Origin: Leptolyngbya sp. NIES-3755
GTDB lineage: Bacteria > Cyanobacteriota > Cyanobacteriia > Leptolyngbyales > Leptolyngbyaceae
Assembly: GCA_001548435.1 (NCBI GenBank)
Contig: AP017309.1
Coordinates: 186,001 to 250,000 of the forward strand
Direction of reading: 5' to 3'
DNA length: 64,000 nt
Shown: positions 39,185 to 49,000 of the stretch, piece after piece
Layout: the number at the start of each line of letters is the position of its first letter
Numbering within the stretch: position 1 is the stretch's first letter
Program-made: the position numbers and the translations under genes
The notes under the pieces: generated by a model
Databases searched by the model: none
What the model saw: the letters and a program-made list of their open reading frames with translations, nothing else
Told to the model about the DNA's origin: nothing

Positions 39185-39565
39185 ATGTTCAGTTTCCTCA
39201 AACTATGCGCGATCGTCATGGTAGTTGCATTTCCGCTTTTCATCTGGATTGGAATTGAGCAAGGAAATACACCACCAGAGAAGATTATTTCTCACCCTAA
39301 AACTGCCAATGAGTATCTGAATCGAGGCAAGCTTTACGAGAAAAACGGCAACTACGAAAAGGCACTACAGGACTACACCCAAGTCGTTGCTCTTCGTCCT
39401 AACGATGAAGATGGTTATATTCGCCAGGGTCTTGCATTGGAAGGGCTAAATCGTCCTCAAGATGCCTTGCAGAAGTATCAAAAAGCAAAAGAAATTGCAC
39501 AAGGCGATCGCAACGAAATTCAAACCATAGATCTCTTAATTCAAAAATTGAACCAAAGGAAATAA
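39185..39565 (+). CDS. TPR-repeat protein with N-terminal anchor
   Basis: 126 residues. An N-terminal hydrophobic helix (FLKLCAIVMVVAFPLFIWIG), then tetratricopeptide repeats: ANEYLNRGKLYEKNGNYEKA and GYIRQGLALEGLNRPQDALQ with canonical W/L/G/Y/A spacing. Probably a membrane-attached adaptor. It begins 8 bp after the previous stop with AGGAGG upstream. Confidence 0.75.
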   Translation: MFSFLKLCAIVMVVAFPLFIWIGIEQGNTPPEKIISHPKTANEYLNRGKLYEKNGNYEKALQDYTQVVALRPNDEDGYIRQGLALEGLNRPQDALQKYQKAKEIAQGDRNEIQTIDLLIQKLNQRK

Positions 39566-39569
39566 AACA

Positions 39570-39782
39570 ATGCGAAATCATTTGACCGAACTTTCTCGAT
39601 GGCTTGAGTTAATTTTTTGTCTTGCATTCATCGCGATCACAGCAGTAATGCTTGTATTTCACCAAATTTATTTAGGGCTGCTTTACCTCGGACTTGCAGC
39701 GCTACTCTCTCCGATCCCTATCCTGCGTCGTTTACCTCCAGAGATCCGATTTTGCGCTGTCTTGATCGGAGTGTTTCTGTAG
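39570..39782 (+). CDS. Small membrane protein
   Basis: 70 residues with two or three hydrophobic helices (LIFCLAFIAITAVMLVFHQI, LGLLYLGLAALLSPIPIL, RFCAVLIGVFL). Starts 4 bp after the TPR gene stop, in the same operon. No family recognised. Confidence 0.55.
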   Translation: MRNHLTELSRWLELIFCLAFIAITAVMLVFHQIYLGLLYLGLAALLSPIPILRRLPPEIRFCAVLIGVFL

Positions 39783-39827
39783 CATTTTCAGTTTATTCAA
39801 AAGATTTCGTTTGGGAGGCTCTGATCA

Positions 39828-42800
39828 GTGAGCAATCCACAACTTGTCAGTTATTTTGCCACTCATTTTAGTAAGGGAGGTAGTTTTTCAACGATCGTTG
39901 CGGCTCGACAGCAAGCCTCGCTCATCCTCAATCAACCTGTTTCACCTGGAACAGCATTAGCAAAATTGGTGGATGAATCCGTTGAAGCTGGCATTATTCG
40001 AGCGGCTCGGCAAATCGTTGAAACTTCAGGCACAATCCACGAGGCTTATGATCGCTTGGTCAAGCTACACGATCGTCAACCCGTTCTAAATGTTCGATCG
40101 TCTACAAGTATCCTTCAGCAAGCATACAGTACGCCGATTCCGATCGCATTTCTTGCTTCCGTATTAGCCAAAATCGATGGAGAGACAAGCGTATACGAAC
40201 CCACAGCCGGACATGGGGCACTGCTGATTTCAGCAAATCCTGCAAACGCAACGGTGAATGAAATCAATCCAGAGCGAGCTGCTGATCTGCGATCGCAAGG
40301 GTTTACGGTGACAGAACACGATGCAACCGAGTATCAACCTCATCGAGCGCACGATCGGGTCATTTGCAATCCACCCTTTGGCGTGGTCAAAATCGAAGGT
40401 CAAACAAAACGATTTCAACTTCCAGGCAATCCTAAAAGAACTCCGCAAGTCGATCAAGCAATCGCGCTACTTGCCTTGCAATCTCTCAAAGATGACGGTC
40501 GAGCAGTTTTAATTCTCGGTGGCAAGCTTGGGGACGAGGAGGAGACGCGATCCAATCGGTACAACACCCTAGAATCTCGCAACTTCTACGCCACGCTCTA
40601 TGAGCAATACAACGTCACCCAGCATCTTTCAATTTGGGGGTCACTCTACCGTAAACAAGGCGCAGGATTTCCAATCGATCTCATTGTGATTGAGGGACGA
40701 GGACGATCTCAACAAATGCTTCCTGCTGCGGCAGTTCCAACCATTTATAAATCATTTTCTCAACTCAAGGAGTTAATTCGCGATGAACAATTACGCAAAC
40801 TATCCCCAAATCTGGAAACCTCTTCAGACGGACGCTTGGGAGTTGTTCATCATCAAACTTCCAGCCGAAATGAGCCAACTAACCCGATCGCAATACAAGA
40901 TTTTTCTAGCCGAACGCATCATTTGGCTGATCCAAACTTGGATGGAACAGACTCAAGAAACTCAGGAACAAACGCATCGCAGATTGACGATCGCACTGCA
41001 CGATCTCTTGTCCTATCAAGAAGCACCGAGACTAACCGAGTTAGATACTGGGGAACCCGTTTCGCTGCCGGAGTGGATGGACGACTGGGCAGAGACGTTT
41101 ATCGAACGCAACGAAACGCTGATGCAGAAATTATCAGTAGACTTCCCGATCACGCTACCAGCGATCGAGCCACAGACGCAGAAAGTGTGGCTGAACGAAC
41201 ACAACAGAATCACCTTAGAGAACTGGTTAGCAACCCTGACTTACGGCATGAGTACAGACTTTTAGCAATCGGAACTGAAGCAATGGTAGAACAAGCTTTT
41301 TCTAACAATCCCATTGAATCGAATGTACCAACTCAATCCTTTGACATTCCTTACATTCCTCGATCAAAGGGACAGTCGGCACAGAATCTGATTCCAACTA
41401 ACATGGCAGCCGCTGCTCAAATTGCGCTCGATCATCTTGAACAAAACGTAGGCAACATTGATGAATTCGTTGCTCAACGGTTAGGCTATAACTCCACAGA
41501 GCAGATGTGGCAGTACCTTTATGCAGAGCAAATCGATGCGATCGCGTTTGCTTTTCACCAACGCGATCGCGGCAATATTTTTCTGAATGGCGATAAGACT
41601 GGGAACGGCAAGGGACGATTTGGAGCCGCAAACATTGTTGATGCGGCAAGACAAGGTTACATCCCAGTATTTGTGACGCAAAAAGCGAACCTCTACACTT
41701 CGATGCTCACTGATTTAGCAGATATCGGTAAGCCTGGAATGCGCGTTTTTGCGACCGATAACAAGCTGGGGCTAGACCTCGAAGATGGTAGAAAATTAGT
41801 TACGGGGGATGCTGCCGCTCAAGAAGATCAGATGCGGCGCATCATGCAGCAGGGACTCGGCAACTACAACGCTATTTTTACAACGTATACCCAGCTTCAA
41901 ACGGTACAGCAGAAAGAACCCTTCCGACGAGAATTCTTTCGTACGATCGCACCCCAAGCCGTTTTCATTTTTGACGAATCTCACGAAGCTGGAGGCAGAA
42001 GCGATAAATCTCAAGACGATGGCAGCATTTATCCGAGTCGAGCGGAATTTGTGCGGGAATTGGTTGATACCAGTGCTGGCGCAACGTTTATGTCTGCTAC
42101 TGCGATTAAAAATGCAGGTGTGGTGGATCTTTATGCACGACGCAGCGATGCTCGGTACGCTGTCGATAATCTCTACAGTTTAGAAACGATTCTCAAAGAT
42201 GGCGGAGTTCCGCTTCAGCAGATGTTTGCCACGAAGTTTGTTGCATCCGGGCAAATGCTCCGGCGCAGTCGCTCGATGGAAGGCATTTCATTTACAGCAA
42301 AAGTCGTTCCAGTCGATCGAGACATTGCAGAAGGCATTTCTGCTGTGATGAGAGCAATTAACGATTTCGATGACGCAAAACAAGCTGGACTCAACAAACT
42401 CAAAAAACGCCTAAAAGCCGAAGCGAAAGCCCTAAGTGAGGACGGCACAACCGGAGCCGCCGGAGCGAGATCAACAAACTTCACCTCGCTAATGCACAAT
42501 GCAATCGATCAAAGCCTACTCGCGCAAAAAGCAGAAGTAGCCGTCCAAGAAGCGATCGCGGCAATCGAGCGCGGCGAAAAACCGTTGATTGGGGTTGCCA
42601 ACACGATGGATAGTTTTATCGAGTGGTACACCGAGGAAAATAACATTGATCCAGGACAATCGATTGAAATCACCTTTGGAGATGTATTAGACCGCTACTT
42701 GGAACGCTCTAGAGATGTGATTGAAAGCGATCGTTGGGGCAAGAAAACTCGTCGCCGCTTAACCGATGAAGAAATCGGACCTGATGCTGTCGCCGCCTAC

Positions 42801-45800
42801 GAAGAAGCTCAAGATTTAATCGAAGAAACCGATTTATCCAGCATTCCACTTAGCTCGATCGACTATATTCGCTGGCGTTTGACCGAAGAAGGCTACCGAG
42901 TCGATGAAATTACCGGACGCAGCAATATTGTCGAGTACAGTCATGCCGGAGACACAAGCTATGGACTCCGACCCAGCAGCGAAACCAGTCCTCAAGCACG
43001 AGTCGATATCATCAATCGCTTCAATCGAGGGGATTTAGATGTCATCATTCTCAATCGCTCTGGAGCCACAGGAATCAATCTTCATGCCTCTGAAAAGTTT
43101 GCTGACCAACGCCCACGACGACTAATTATTGCTCAAGCAGAACGAGACATTAATCTCGTCATGCAGTTGTTTGGTCGCATTGATCGCTATGGGCAAGTCG
43201 TCAAACCCAGTTTCGATTTGTTGATGAGCGACTTACCAGCCGAAAAACGGCTAGGGGCATTACTGGCAAAGAAGATGGCAGAACTCAACGCCAATGTCAC
43301 TGCTTCGCGTGACTCTCAGATGTCGGTTGCGAATGTCGTCGATTTCATGAATGTCTACGGGGAAGAAGTGGTTCGAGAACTACTCGAAGAAGATTATGAA
43401 CTGCAAGCGAAACTCAGTTATCCGCTCGATGTTGGCAGCGACGACTCCGACATTGCCGTAATCAAGCGGGTGACTGGACGAATTCCTCTACTCACGATTC
43501 AGGAGCAGGAAGAACTCTACACCTTGATTGAAACAGAAACGAGAGAACTCATCGTCCAAAAAGAAGCAATGGGTGAGAGTGTCTTGAAAGCAGATCAACT
43601 CGATTTAGATGCTCGAACGATCGCACAAATGGAAGTCATTCCCGACGAGAGTGGCGTTAAAAGTGAGTTTACAGGGGCAGTTGCGCTAGAAGTCGTAGAT
43701 GCCAAAGTTCCAGTCAAGCCCTTCAGCCAACTTCAAGTCATCAATGCAATCCGGCAAAGTCTTGAACTCCCCGCAGTCGAGAATGTTGCCGATCATGATT
43801 TTGAAGCCGTCACGCAAATTGCCAATCAGCGATCGCAAGAGCTATTAACCAATCTGCGAGAAGAAACGCGATCGTACCGTCGAGAAATGTTGCCCACTAA
43901 ACATACTCCGGGCGCAAAAGACCGATTCGACGACAAGCTCAAAGACCAATTCAAGCATCTTACAAAAGTCCTGCGACAAACGCCTCCAGGAACGCCTGTG
44001 CGAGTCGTTTCGCCTGAAGGTAATGTGTTCTATGGTGTGATTATCCGCATCAGCCAGAAAGGACATAAAGGCAGTCCGATCGCGCCGACCAATTGGAAAG
44101 CTCAAATTCTTGTTGATCATCGCTGTCAACAATTGACGATTCCGCTTTCAAAATTCAATCGCGGCAAAGATGATGCAATGACGCGAGTAACGCAACAAGC
44201 CACTAACTGGAACGAAGAAGATATCTACGCAGCCTTTGATCTGCGCCAACAGCAAAACCAGCGCACCGAAATGCAGATTTTCACGGGCAATCCTATTCGC
44301 GCTTACGAGAAATACCCAAACGGCAGATTTCTCAACTACACCAACGATCGTGGCAATGTCGTACAAGGGCTGATCATGCCTGCGGGCTTTGATATTCAAG
44401 AAGCACTGAGAGCGGAACCTGTGGCGTTCAAAGAACCAGCTCAAGTAAAAGCATTTTTAACAGATGCAACACGACATCAAGCATCAGTGAAAACGCTAGA
44501 CGAATTACTCACGATTCGGACTCAAGCATCAATGCGACTAGGTAGCGGAAACGCAACTGGATTCGTTCTACAAACGCCAAAATCAGGAGCCGGAGATCAG
44601 TATTCACTCGATACGGACATTATTACAGCCGCAGGCACTGAGTTTTATTCGGTTGCTGAACGAATGGAACTGATTGTGCCCCACGATCGCATTGACCAAG
44701 TTCTCTCGGTCATTCTTCAGGAGAAGCGGTGGACATTAGCGGCATTCGATTACAAGGAGCAGGCGCGAGATTTACTGGACATTAAATTACCGGAGTTAAC
44801 GGTTGTCCAACCCGTTCAAAATGAAGCTCGACAAGAATTGATCTCAACACCAGAGAAAGTCAAAGACCAAACAGCAAGCCCCGAAACGGATCAGACGATT
44901 CCGCTAATTCTGGTTGAGCCGATTCTTGATGACTTTTCGCGGCAGCCTCAATCGATGCCTGAACAGGAAGACCGTTCATCACTGCGAGTAGTTGCCGCAA
45001 AAAATCAGTCTGGACGAGCAGAGAAAAACATTGCAAGATTTCTGGAGCAAGCTGGGCTAAGTGATGCAGTGATGGCAGACTCAGAGTTTTATCTGCAAAT
45101 TGAAAACTCACCCTACATTCCATTGACGATCGAACGCCATGATGCAGCCCTGCACTTCATTCATTGGCTCGAAGATAGCTACGGCGACCTCTTCATTGAT
45201 TCTGAAATGATTTTTGAGATGAATCAGACCGGGCACTTAACGTTTCGGGAAGTCGCGGTACAGAATCCAGTCAGAGGCGGAGAGTTACGATCGCCTGATC
45301 GCAGCTTTGCTCAATTATTTTCCCGCAACATTCTCGATCAAGGATTTGCAGAAGCAGCCCGTCAAATGGAAACGTCTCAAACAGTACAGCCAGCCGAAGT
45401 GTTATCAGAAGCTGCAAGTGACCTGACCGAACCAAGGCAAGATAATTTACTGCTTAAGTTCGGAGATGGCAATACCGTTCGACTAGAACCAGAAGAAGTT
45501 GATGCGATCGCAAGGGCTTTTTACACCTACACTTCTGACGAACTCTTACACGAACGTTTAGCTGAAATCCTAGAACCCGTTGTTGGCAAAAGAAACATCG
45601 GGTTAGCGGTTCAAGCAGTGATCGAGAATTACCAGCAGTCTTCAGAGTCTCATTCAGAAACAGAAATTTCACAAAGCTCAAAGCTAATCCATGATACACA
45701 GCAAGCGAATCGTGCGAATCTTGCACCGTTTGCGATCGAGTACTTGAACGTTAAAGATCAGCATCCGAATGATTTAGTTTTTCAACGCTGTGCTTCTGGC

Positions 45801-47564
45801 GATTTTTACACTGCTTACTTCGATGATGCAACGACGATCGCGACCGCATTAGATTTAACGCTAACGAGCCGAGACGCAGGCGGAACGGTAGGGCGAGTTC
45901 CATCGATCTCAATTCCAGCATGGTCAGGAGCGATTGAGCGGTTCATAACTTATTTGAAATCACAAGGGCACAGCGTTATTGTCGATCAAGGAATACACCA
46001 ATCAGAAGCAGCACTGAATGATGTCGAAACAACCTTGAATGAACAGTCGAACGAGCCAAGCCAAACACCTGAGCTAGAACAAGAATCTGAAGCGATCGCA
46101 GAATCAACTACCCTTTTTGATTTAAGAGATTACTCTGAAGCTGAGAGGGACTATCAGGTAGATGTTCAAGGACATGATCCAACCTGGGAGAGTGATGCTA
46201 ACAATGCTTCACGAAGTTCCGAAGTATTGACTTCGACGGAACCGGATTTAGAAACTCAAATTACCACCAGAGATCAAGCTACATCTCCCGATTCCTCGGT
46301 TCAACCTCGAACAGATATTACTCCATCGAACTCGATCGACGTTTCAGCACTCACTAATGAGGTGAGAAATTTTGATTTAGAAGCTGTGGCAGCCAGTTTG
46401 GGACTTCAGAAAGACCGACGTGATAAAAACAAATGGAAAGATGCAGGTCACACGGTTAGCATCAACGACGGAAAATTCATGGACTGGCTAGCTGATAAGG
46501 GCGGCGGAGGCGCGATCGATTTGGTGATGCACGTCCGCAAAGTCGAGTTTAAAGAAGCAGTTCAATGGCTTTCAGGACAAACGCTGTCTTCTCCTGCTCG
46601 ATCTCAATCATTTTCCGTACCAAAAGAGCCTCGTCCCCTTGAATTACCACCCCACAATGAAGAATACTGGGCAACGGTGCGACAGTACTTGGTCGAAACA
46701 CGGGGGCTGCCTACAACCTGGATCGATCGCTTTCATGAGACAGGATTGATTTACGCGGATGACTATCGCAACGCCGTTTTTCTGCGATACAGCGATCGAC
46801 ACAACGAGCAAGCTTGGTCGCGCCACGAAGCCACAGGCGCAAGTCTACGAGGCACTCGTGACTCGGAACACGCTTTTCATGGATTAGCACCAGGCTCTTG
46901 CCGAGAAAACGGCTGGTTTTGGTTGCGATCAACAAATGGCGAAGTTAACCGAGCTGTTTTGACTGAATCGCCGATCGATGCCATTTCCCTAGCCGTGCTG
47001 GAAAAAGAAAAATCTCCGAACGCAACAACCGTCTCTGTTTACCTCTCAACCGACGGCTCCGGCGCAATTCCAACAACTGCTCTCCAAGCGGTGCTAGACA
47101 AACGTGGGCAGGTGATTGCTGCATTTGATGCCGATAAACCGGGTGAGAAAATGGCGTGGCGCATTGCGGAAATGCTACCCGGCATTACGCGCATGACTCC
47201 AGCGCAGGGAAAAGACTGGAACGATCGCCTTTTAATCGAGCATCATTCCGAGCAGGCGAAAACCGGAGAATACGAACGAGGCGACAAGGAGACGCTGCGA
47301 TCGCTGTGGAAATGGCATCGAGTCGCTGGAGAGCTAGGACGATCGCCCGCCTATCTCAAGCGAATTACGGAAGTTGCCAGAGCAGTTGTCGATGGTGAAC
47401 CTTTATCCGATAAAGCAGTCTCCGCTATGCAGCAAGATTTTCAGACTTATAAGCAGCAAGTTCATACTCGCTCAACGGTTCGCCCGAATCTCCAAACTTC
47501 AGAAGTGCCTCAAGCACAAACAGCGCAAGCAAAAAAGTCTTACCAGGGAGTTGAAATGGGATGA
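39828..47564 (+). CDS. Giant polyvalent protein: methyltransferase, Strawberry-notch-like helicase, DUF3991/TOPRIM
   Basis: 2578 residues from GTG 39828. Order: a DNA adenine-methyltransferase-like domain (YEPTAGHGALL about 123-133, motif IV CNPPFG at 180-185); a low-complexity stretch about 320-485; an SNO/SF2 helicase with FLNGDKTGNGKGRFG (about 585-599), IFDESHEAGGRS (about 714-725), DVIILNRSGATGINLHA and LVMQLFGRIDRYGQ; several linker and small domains to about 2150; and a C-terminal zinc-finger-less primase part (about 2180-2480) with GGGGAIDLVMHVRKVEFKEA, LTESPIDAISLAV (E2380) and VIAAFDADKPGEKMA (D2434, D2436), i.e. DUF3991 plus TOPRIM. Such polyvalent proteins of phages and conjugative elements enter the recipient cell and protect or process incoming DNA; phage P1 DarB is a related idea. 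Fully open, no lesion. Confidence 0.88.
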   Translation: MSNPQLVSYFATHFSKGGSFSTIVAARQQASLILNQPVSPGTALAKLVDESVEAGIIRAARQIVETSGTIHEAYDRLVKLHDRQPVLNVRSSTSILQQAYSTPIPIAFLASVLAKIDGETSVYEPTAGHGALLISANPANATVNEINPERAADLRSQGFTVTEHDATEYQPHRAHDRVICNPPFGVVKIEGQTKRFQLPGNPKRTPQVDQAIALLALQSLKDDGRAVLILGGKLGDEEETRSNRYNTLESRNFYATLYEQYNVTQHLSIWGSLYRKQGAGFPIDLIVIEGRGRSQQMLPAAAVPTIYKSFSQLKELIRDEQLRKLSPNLETSSDGRLGVVHHQTSSRNEPTNPIAIQDFSSRTHHLADPNLDGTDSRNSGTNASQIDDRTARSLVLSRSTETNRVRYWGTRFAAGVDGRLGRDVYRTQRNADAEIISRLPDHATSDRATDAESVAERTQQNHLRELVSNPDLRHEYRLLAIGTEAMVEQAFSNNPIESNVPTQSFDIPYIPRSKGQSAQNLIPTNMAAAAQIALDHLEQNVGNIDEFVAQRLGYNSTEQMWQYLYAEQIDAIAFAFHQRDRGNIFLNGDKTGNGKGRFGAANIVDAARQGYIPVFVTQKANLYTSMLTDLADIGKPGMRVFATDNKLGLDLEDGRKLVTGDAAAQEDQMRRIMQQGLGNYNAIFTTYTQLQTVQQKEPFRREFFRTIAPQAVFIFDESHEAGGRSDKSQDDGSIYPSRAEFVRELVDTSAGATFMSATAIKNAGVVDLYARRSDARYAVDNLYSLETILKDGGVPLQQMFATKFVASGQMLRRSRSMEGISFTAKVVPVDRDIAEGISAVMRAINDFDDAKQAGLNKLKKRLKAEAKALSEDGTTGAAGARSTNFTSLMHNAIDQSLLAQKAEVAVQEAIAAIERGEKPLIGVANTMDSFIEWYTEENNIDPGQSIEITFGDVLDRYLERSRDVIESDRWGKKTRRRLTDEEIGPDAVAAYEEAQDLIEETDLSSIPLSSIDYIRWRLTEEGYRVDEITGRSNIVEYSHAGDTSYGLRPSSETSPQARVDIINRFNRGDLDVIILNRSGATGINLHASEKFADQRPRRLIIAQAERDINLVMQLFGRIDRYGQVVKPSFDLLMSDLPAEKRLGALLAKKMAELNANVTASRDSQMSVANVVDFMNVYGEEVVRELLEEDYELQAKLSYPLDVGSDDSDIAVIKRVTGRIPLLTIQEQEELYTLIETETRELIVQKEAMGESVLKADQLDLDARTIAQMEVIPDESGVKSEFTGAVALEVVDAKVPVKPFSQLQVINAIRQSLELPAVENVADHDFEAVTQIANQRSQELLTNLREETRSYRREMLPTKHTPGAKDRFDDKLKDQFKHLTKVLRQTPPGTPVRVVSPEGNVFYGVIIRISQKGHKGSPIAPTNWKAQILVDHRCQQLTIPLSKFNRGKDDAMTRVTQQATNWNEEDIYAAFDLRQQQNQRTEMQIFTGNPIRAYEKYPNGRFLNYTNDRGNVVQGLIMPAGFDIQEALRAEPVAFKEPAQVKAFLTDATRHQASVKTLDELLTIRTQASMRLGSGNATGFVLQTPKSGAGDQYSLDTDIITAAGTEFYSVAERMELIVPHDRIDQVLSVILQEKRWTLAAFDYKEQARDLLDIKLPELTVVQPVQNEARQELISTPEKVKDQTASPETDQTIPLILVEPILDDFSRQPQSMPEQEDRSSLRVVAAKNQSGRAEKNIARFLEQAGLSDAVMADSEFYLQIENSPYIPLTIERHDAALHFIHWLEDSYGDLFIDSEMIFEMNQTGHLTFREVAVQNPVRGGELRSPDRSFAQLFSRNILDQGFAEAARQMETSQTVQPAEVLSEAASDLTEPRQDNLLLKFGDGNTVRLEPEEVDAIARAFYTYTSDELLHERLAEILEPVVGKRNIGLAVQAVIENYQQSSESHSETEISQSSKLIHDTQQANRANLAPFAIEYLNVKDQHPNDLVFQRCASGDFYTAYFDDATTIATALDLTLTSRDAGGTVGRVPSISIPAWSGAIERFITYLKSQGHSVIVDQGIHQSEAALNDVETTLNEQSNEPSQTPELEQESEAIAESTTLFDLRDYSEAERDYQVDVQGHDPTWESDANNASRSSEVLTSTEPDLETQITTRDQATSPDSSVQPRTDITPSNSIDVSALTNEVRNFDLEAVAASLGLQKDRRDKNKWKDAGHTVSINDGKFMDWLADKGGGGAIDLVMHVRKVEFKEAVQWLSGQTLSSPARSQSFSVPKEPRPLELPPHNEEYWATVRQYLVETRGLPTTWIDRFHETGLIYADDYRNAVFLRYSDRHNEQAWSRHEATGASLRGTRDSEHAFHGLAPGSCRENGWFWLRSTNGEVNRAVLTESPIDAISLAVLEKEKSPNATTVSVYLSTDGSGAIPTTALQAVLDKRGQVIAAFDADKPGEKMAWRIAEMLPGITRMTPAQGKDWNDRLLIEHHSEQAKTGEYERGDKETLRSLWKWHRVAGELGRSPAYLKRITEVARAVVDGEPLSDKAVSAMQQDFQTYKQQVHTRSTVRPNLQTSEVPQAQTAQAKKSYQGVEMG
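40783..41265 (+). CDS. Nested gene in another frame of the polyvalent protein gene
   Basis: 160 residues from ATG 40783, reading one frame over inside the giant gene. MNNYANYPQIWKPLQTDAWE, SQYKIFLAERIIWLIQTWME and SLPEWMDDWAETFIERNETL read like a real soluble helical protein with eight tryptophans and ordinary codon choice. The overlapped part of the giant protein is a Ser/Arg/Thr/Asp-rich linker with no domain. No family recognised. Either a true overprinted gene or an ancestral separate gene whose second frame became fused. Confidence 0.6.
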   Translation: MNNYANYPQIWKPLQTDAWELFIIKLPAEMSQLTRSQYKIFLAERIIWLIQTWMEQTQETQEQTHRRLTIALHDLLSYQEAPRLTELDTGEPVSLPEWMDDWAETFIERNETLMQKLSVDFPITLPAIEPQTQKVWLNEHNRITLENWLATLTYGMSTDF

Positions 47565-47603
47565 GCGTCCTTTTCAACTCCCTGTATGCACCCACACAGC
47601 ATG

Positions 47604-47693
47604 ATTCGTCTCCGATTCGTGCTGTTCGGCATAGTTCTAGCTTAATAAAATTACTTATAAACTAGAACTTTTAACGAATTACGAATGCCGAAC
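47604..47693. repeat. Extended dyad after the polyvalent gene
   Basis: Nested arms: GTTCGGCAT (47624-47632) with ATGCCGAAC (47685-47693), and AGTTCTAG (47633-47640) with CTAGAACT (47662-47669). In addition ATTCGT occurs twice on the left (47604, 47615) and ACGAAT twice on the right (47674, 47681). No U-tract follows, so it is a poor terminator. It may be a protein-binding site. The rest of 47565-48014 has no gene; TTCTAGAATAA occurs at 47833. Confidence 0.6.
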
Positions 47694-48014
47694 GAACTGC
47701 CAAAATGGTGATACGGAAAGGAGTCGGGTAATAAGCCAAACGCAATTTCAAGCAGCACTCGCAAAGGGACGATCGTGGTTTGGATTGAACCCACTCTAAT
47801 CAATGGCTAGCCACCCTTCCAAAAATTTGTAATTCTAGAATAAAGTTTTGAAATTTCAACAACTGAAACTTTGATGCTGCCGTAACAACATAAACCCAAG
47901 CATAAGAATAAAGTCCTGGAATCAAGCGGTTTCGCTCGGTTTAATGATAACGGATTGAAAGAATCAAGTTTTAGAGTGTCTCATGACACAGACCGAGGAA
48001 CATCCAGCTTGATC

Positions 48015-48815
48015 TTAGGCTGGTGTTATCAAGTTCGTTGTACTGCTTGACTGATGCTGGTGTAGAGAGTTACGTAGTGTAATAACCACAAGAATGGCAA
48101 CAACCGTTAAGTAAATTCGTTGCAGCCACACATTGCTCAAGCGTAGGGAAAGCTTTCCACCAATTACGCCACCAACAAACATCGCAAGACCAAGGATCAG
48201 ACCAAGTGAGTAGTTGATGATACCCTGATGAGCAAAAATGCAGGTAGCGATCAGCGAGGAAAAAACATTAATCAGCTTCGTCGTCGCGATGGCTTGAATA
48301 AAGGTCATCCGAAAGAGAACGACATAAGCAGCCGTCAGCAGCGTCACATAGCCGCCACTGAAAAAACCGCCATAAATCCCCAAGATAAATGTAGCTGCAT
48401 ACCCACAAAACTCCGCAAGTCGTGAAGAGTCTCCTTCTACGGGAATCAGTCCAGCATCTCGGTTCACGAATGAGAATAGCGCTACCGCAATCATTGAAAC
48501 CGAAATAATCAACGGCATAGATCTCGATGGAACGACAAGCACCAGCAATGCTCCCAAGACTGAGCCGATCAGGGTCAAACCAATGAGCAAGGGTAATCGT
48601 CTGGTGTCGATGATGCTCCTGCCCACAAATGGCAAGGTGCTGCCGATGCTCATTAATGTTAGTCCCATCATATTTGTTGCAATGGCAATATGAGGTTCAA
48701 TGCCAAACGCCAGCATGACCGGAACCGTAATCAGTGAGGTGCTTCCAGAAATGACGCTAATCACGCTAGATGCGAAGAAAACCCCTGTAAGAATCAGAAC
48801 CTGTAAAGATATCAC
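48015..48815 (-). CDS. TauE/SafE-family membrane permease
   Basis: 266 residues, about eight membrane spans in two repeats: VLILTGVFFASSVISVISGS then TSLITVPVMLAFGIEPHIAI at the N-terminus, and YGGFFSGGYVTLLTAAYVVL starting the second half. These are the TauE/SafE (DUF81) half-motifs of exporters for sulfite, sulfoacetate or related organosulfur anions. The substrate here is unknown. It is a cargo gene, transcribed against the flanking conjugation genes and flanked by imperfect inverted repeats (AATAAAGTCC type) at 47907-47925 and 48892-48908. Confidence 0.85.
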   Translation of the reverse strand: MISLQVLILTGVFFASSVISVISGSTSLITVPVMLAFGIEPHIAIATNMMGLTLMSIGSTLPFVGRSIIDTRRLPLLIGLTLIGSVLGALLVLVVPSRSMPLIISVSMIAVALFSFVNRDAGLIPVEGDSSRLAEFCGYAATFILGIYGGFFSGGYVTLLTAAYVVLFRMTFIQAIATTKLINVFSSLIATCIFAHQGIINYSLGLILGLAMFVGGVIGGKLSLRLSNVWLQRIYLTVVAILVVITLRNSLHQHQSSSTTNLITPA

Positions 48816-49000
48816 TAGATAATTTGCCTCACCTGCTCCCTGGGTCTAACACTACTTTGCTTTGTGCCAACTATTCCAGAACTTGACTTTAAATTCTAGG
48901 ACTTTATTGCAAAGGGATAAAACTAATTAAACTCCGCTAGTCGTAATTCAGCAATAGTTCTAGAATAATTTTGTAACTTTGAAGCTAGAACCGTACAGCC

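Noticed and set aside
41809-42183. 124-codon plus-strand ORF inside the helicase domain
   Set aside because: The host frame there encodes conserved helicase motifs, and the inner frame lacks the composition seen at 40783-41265.
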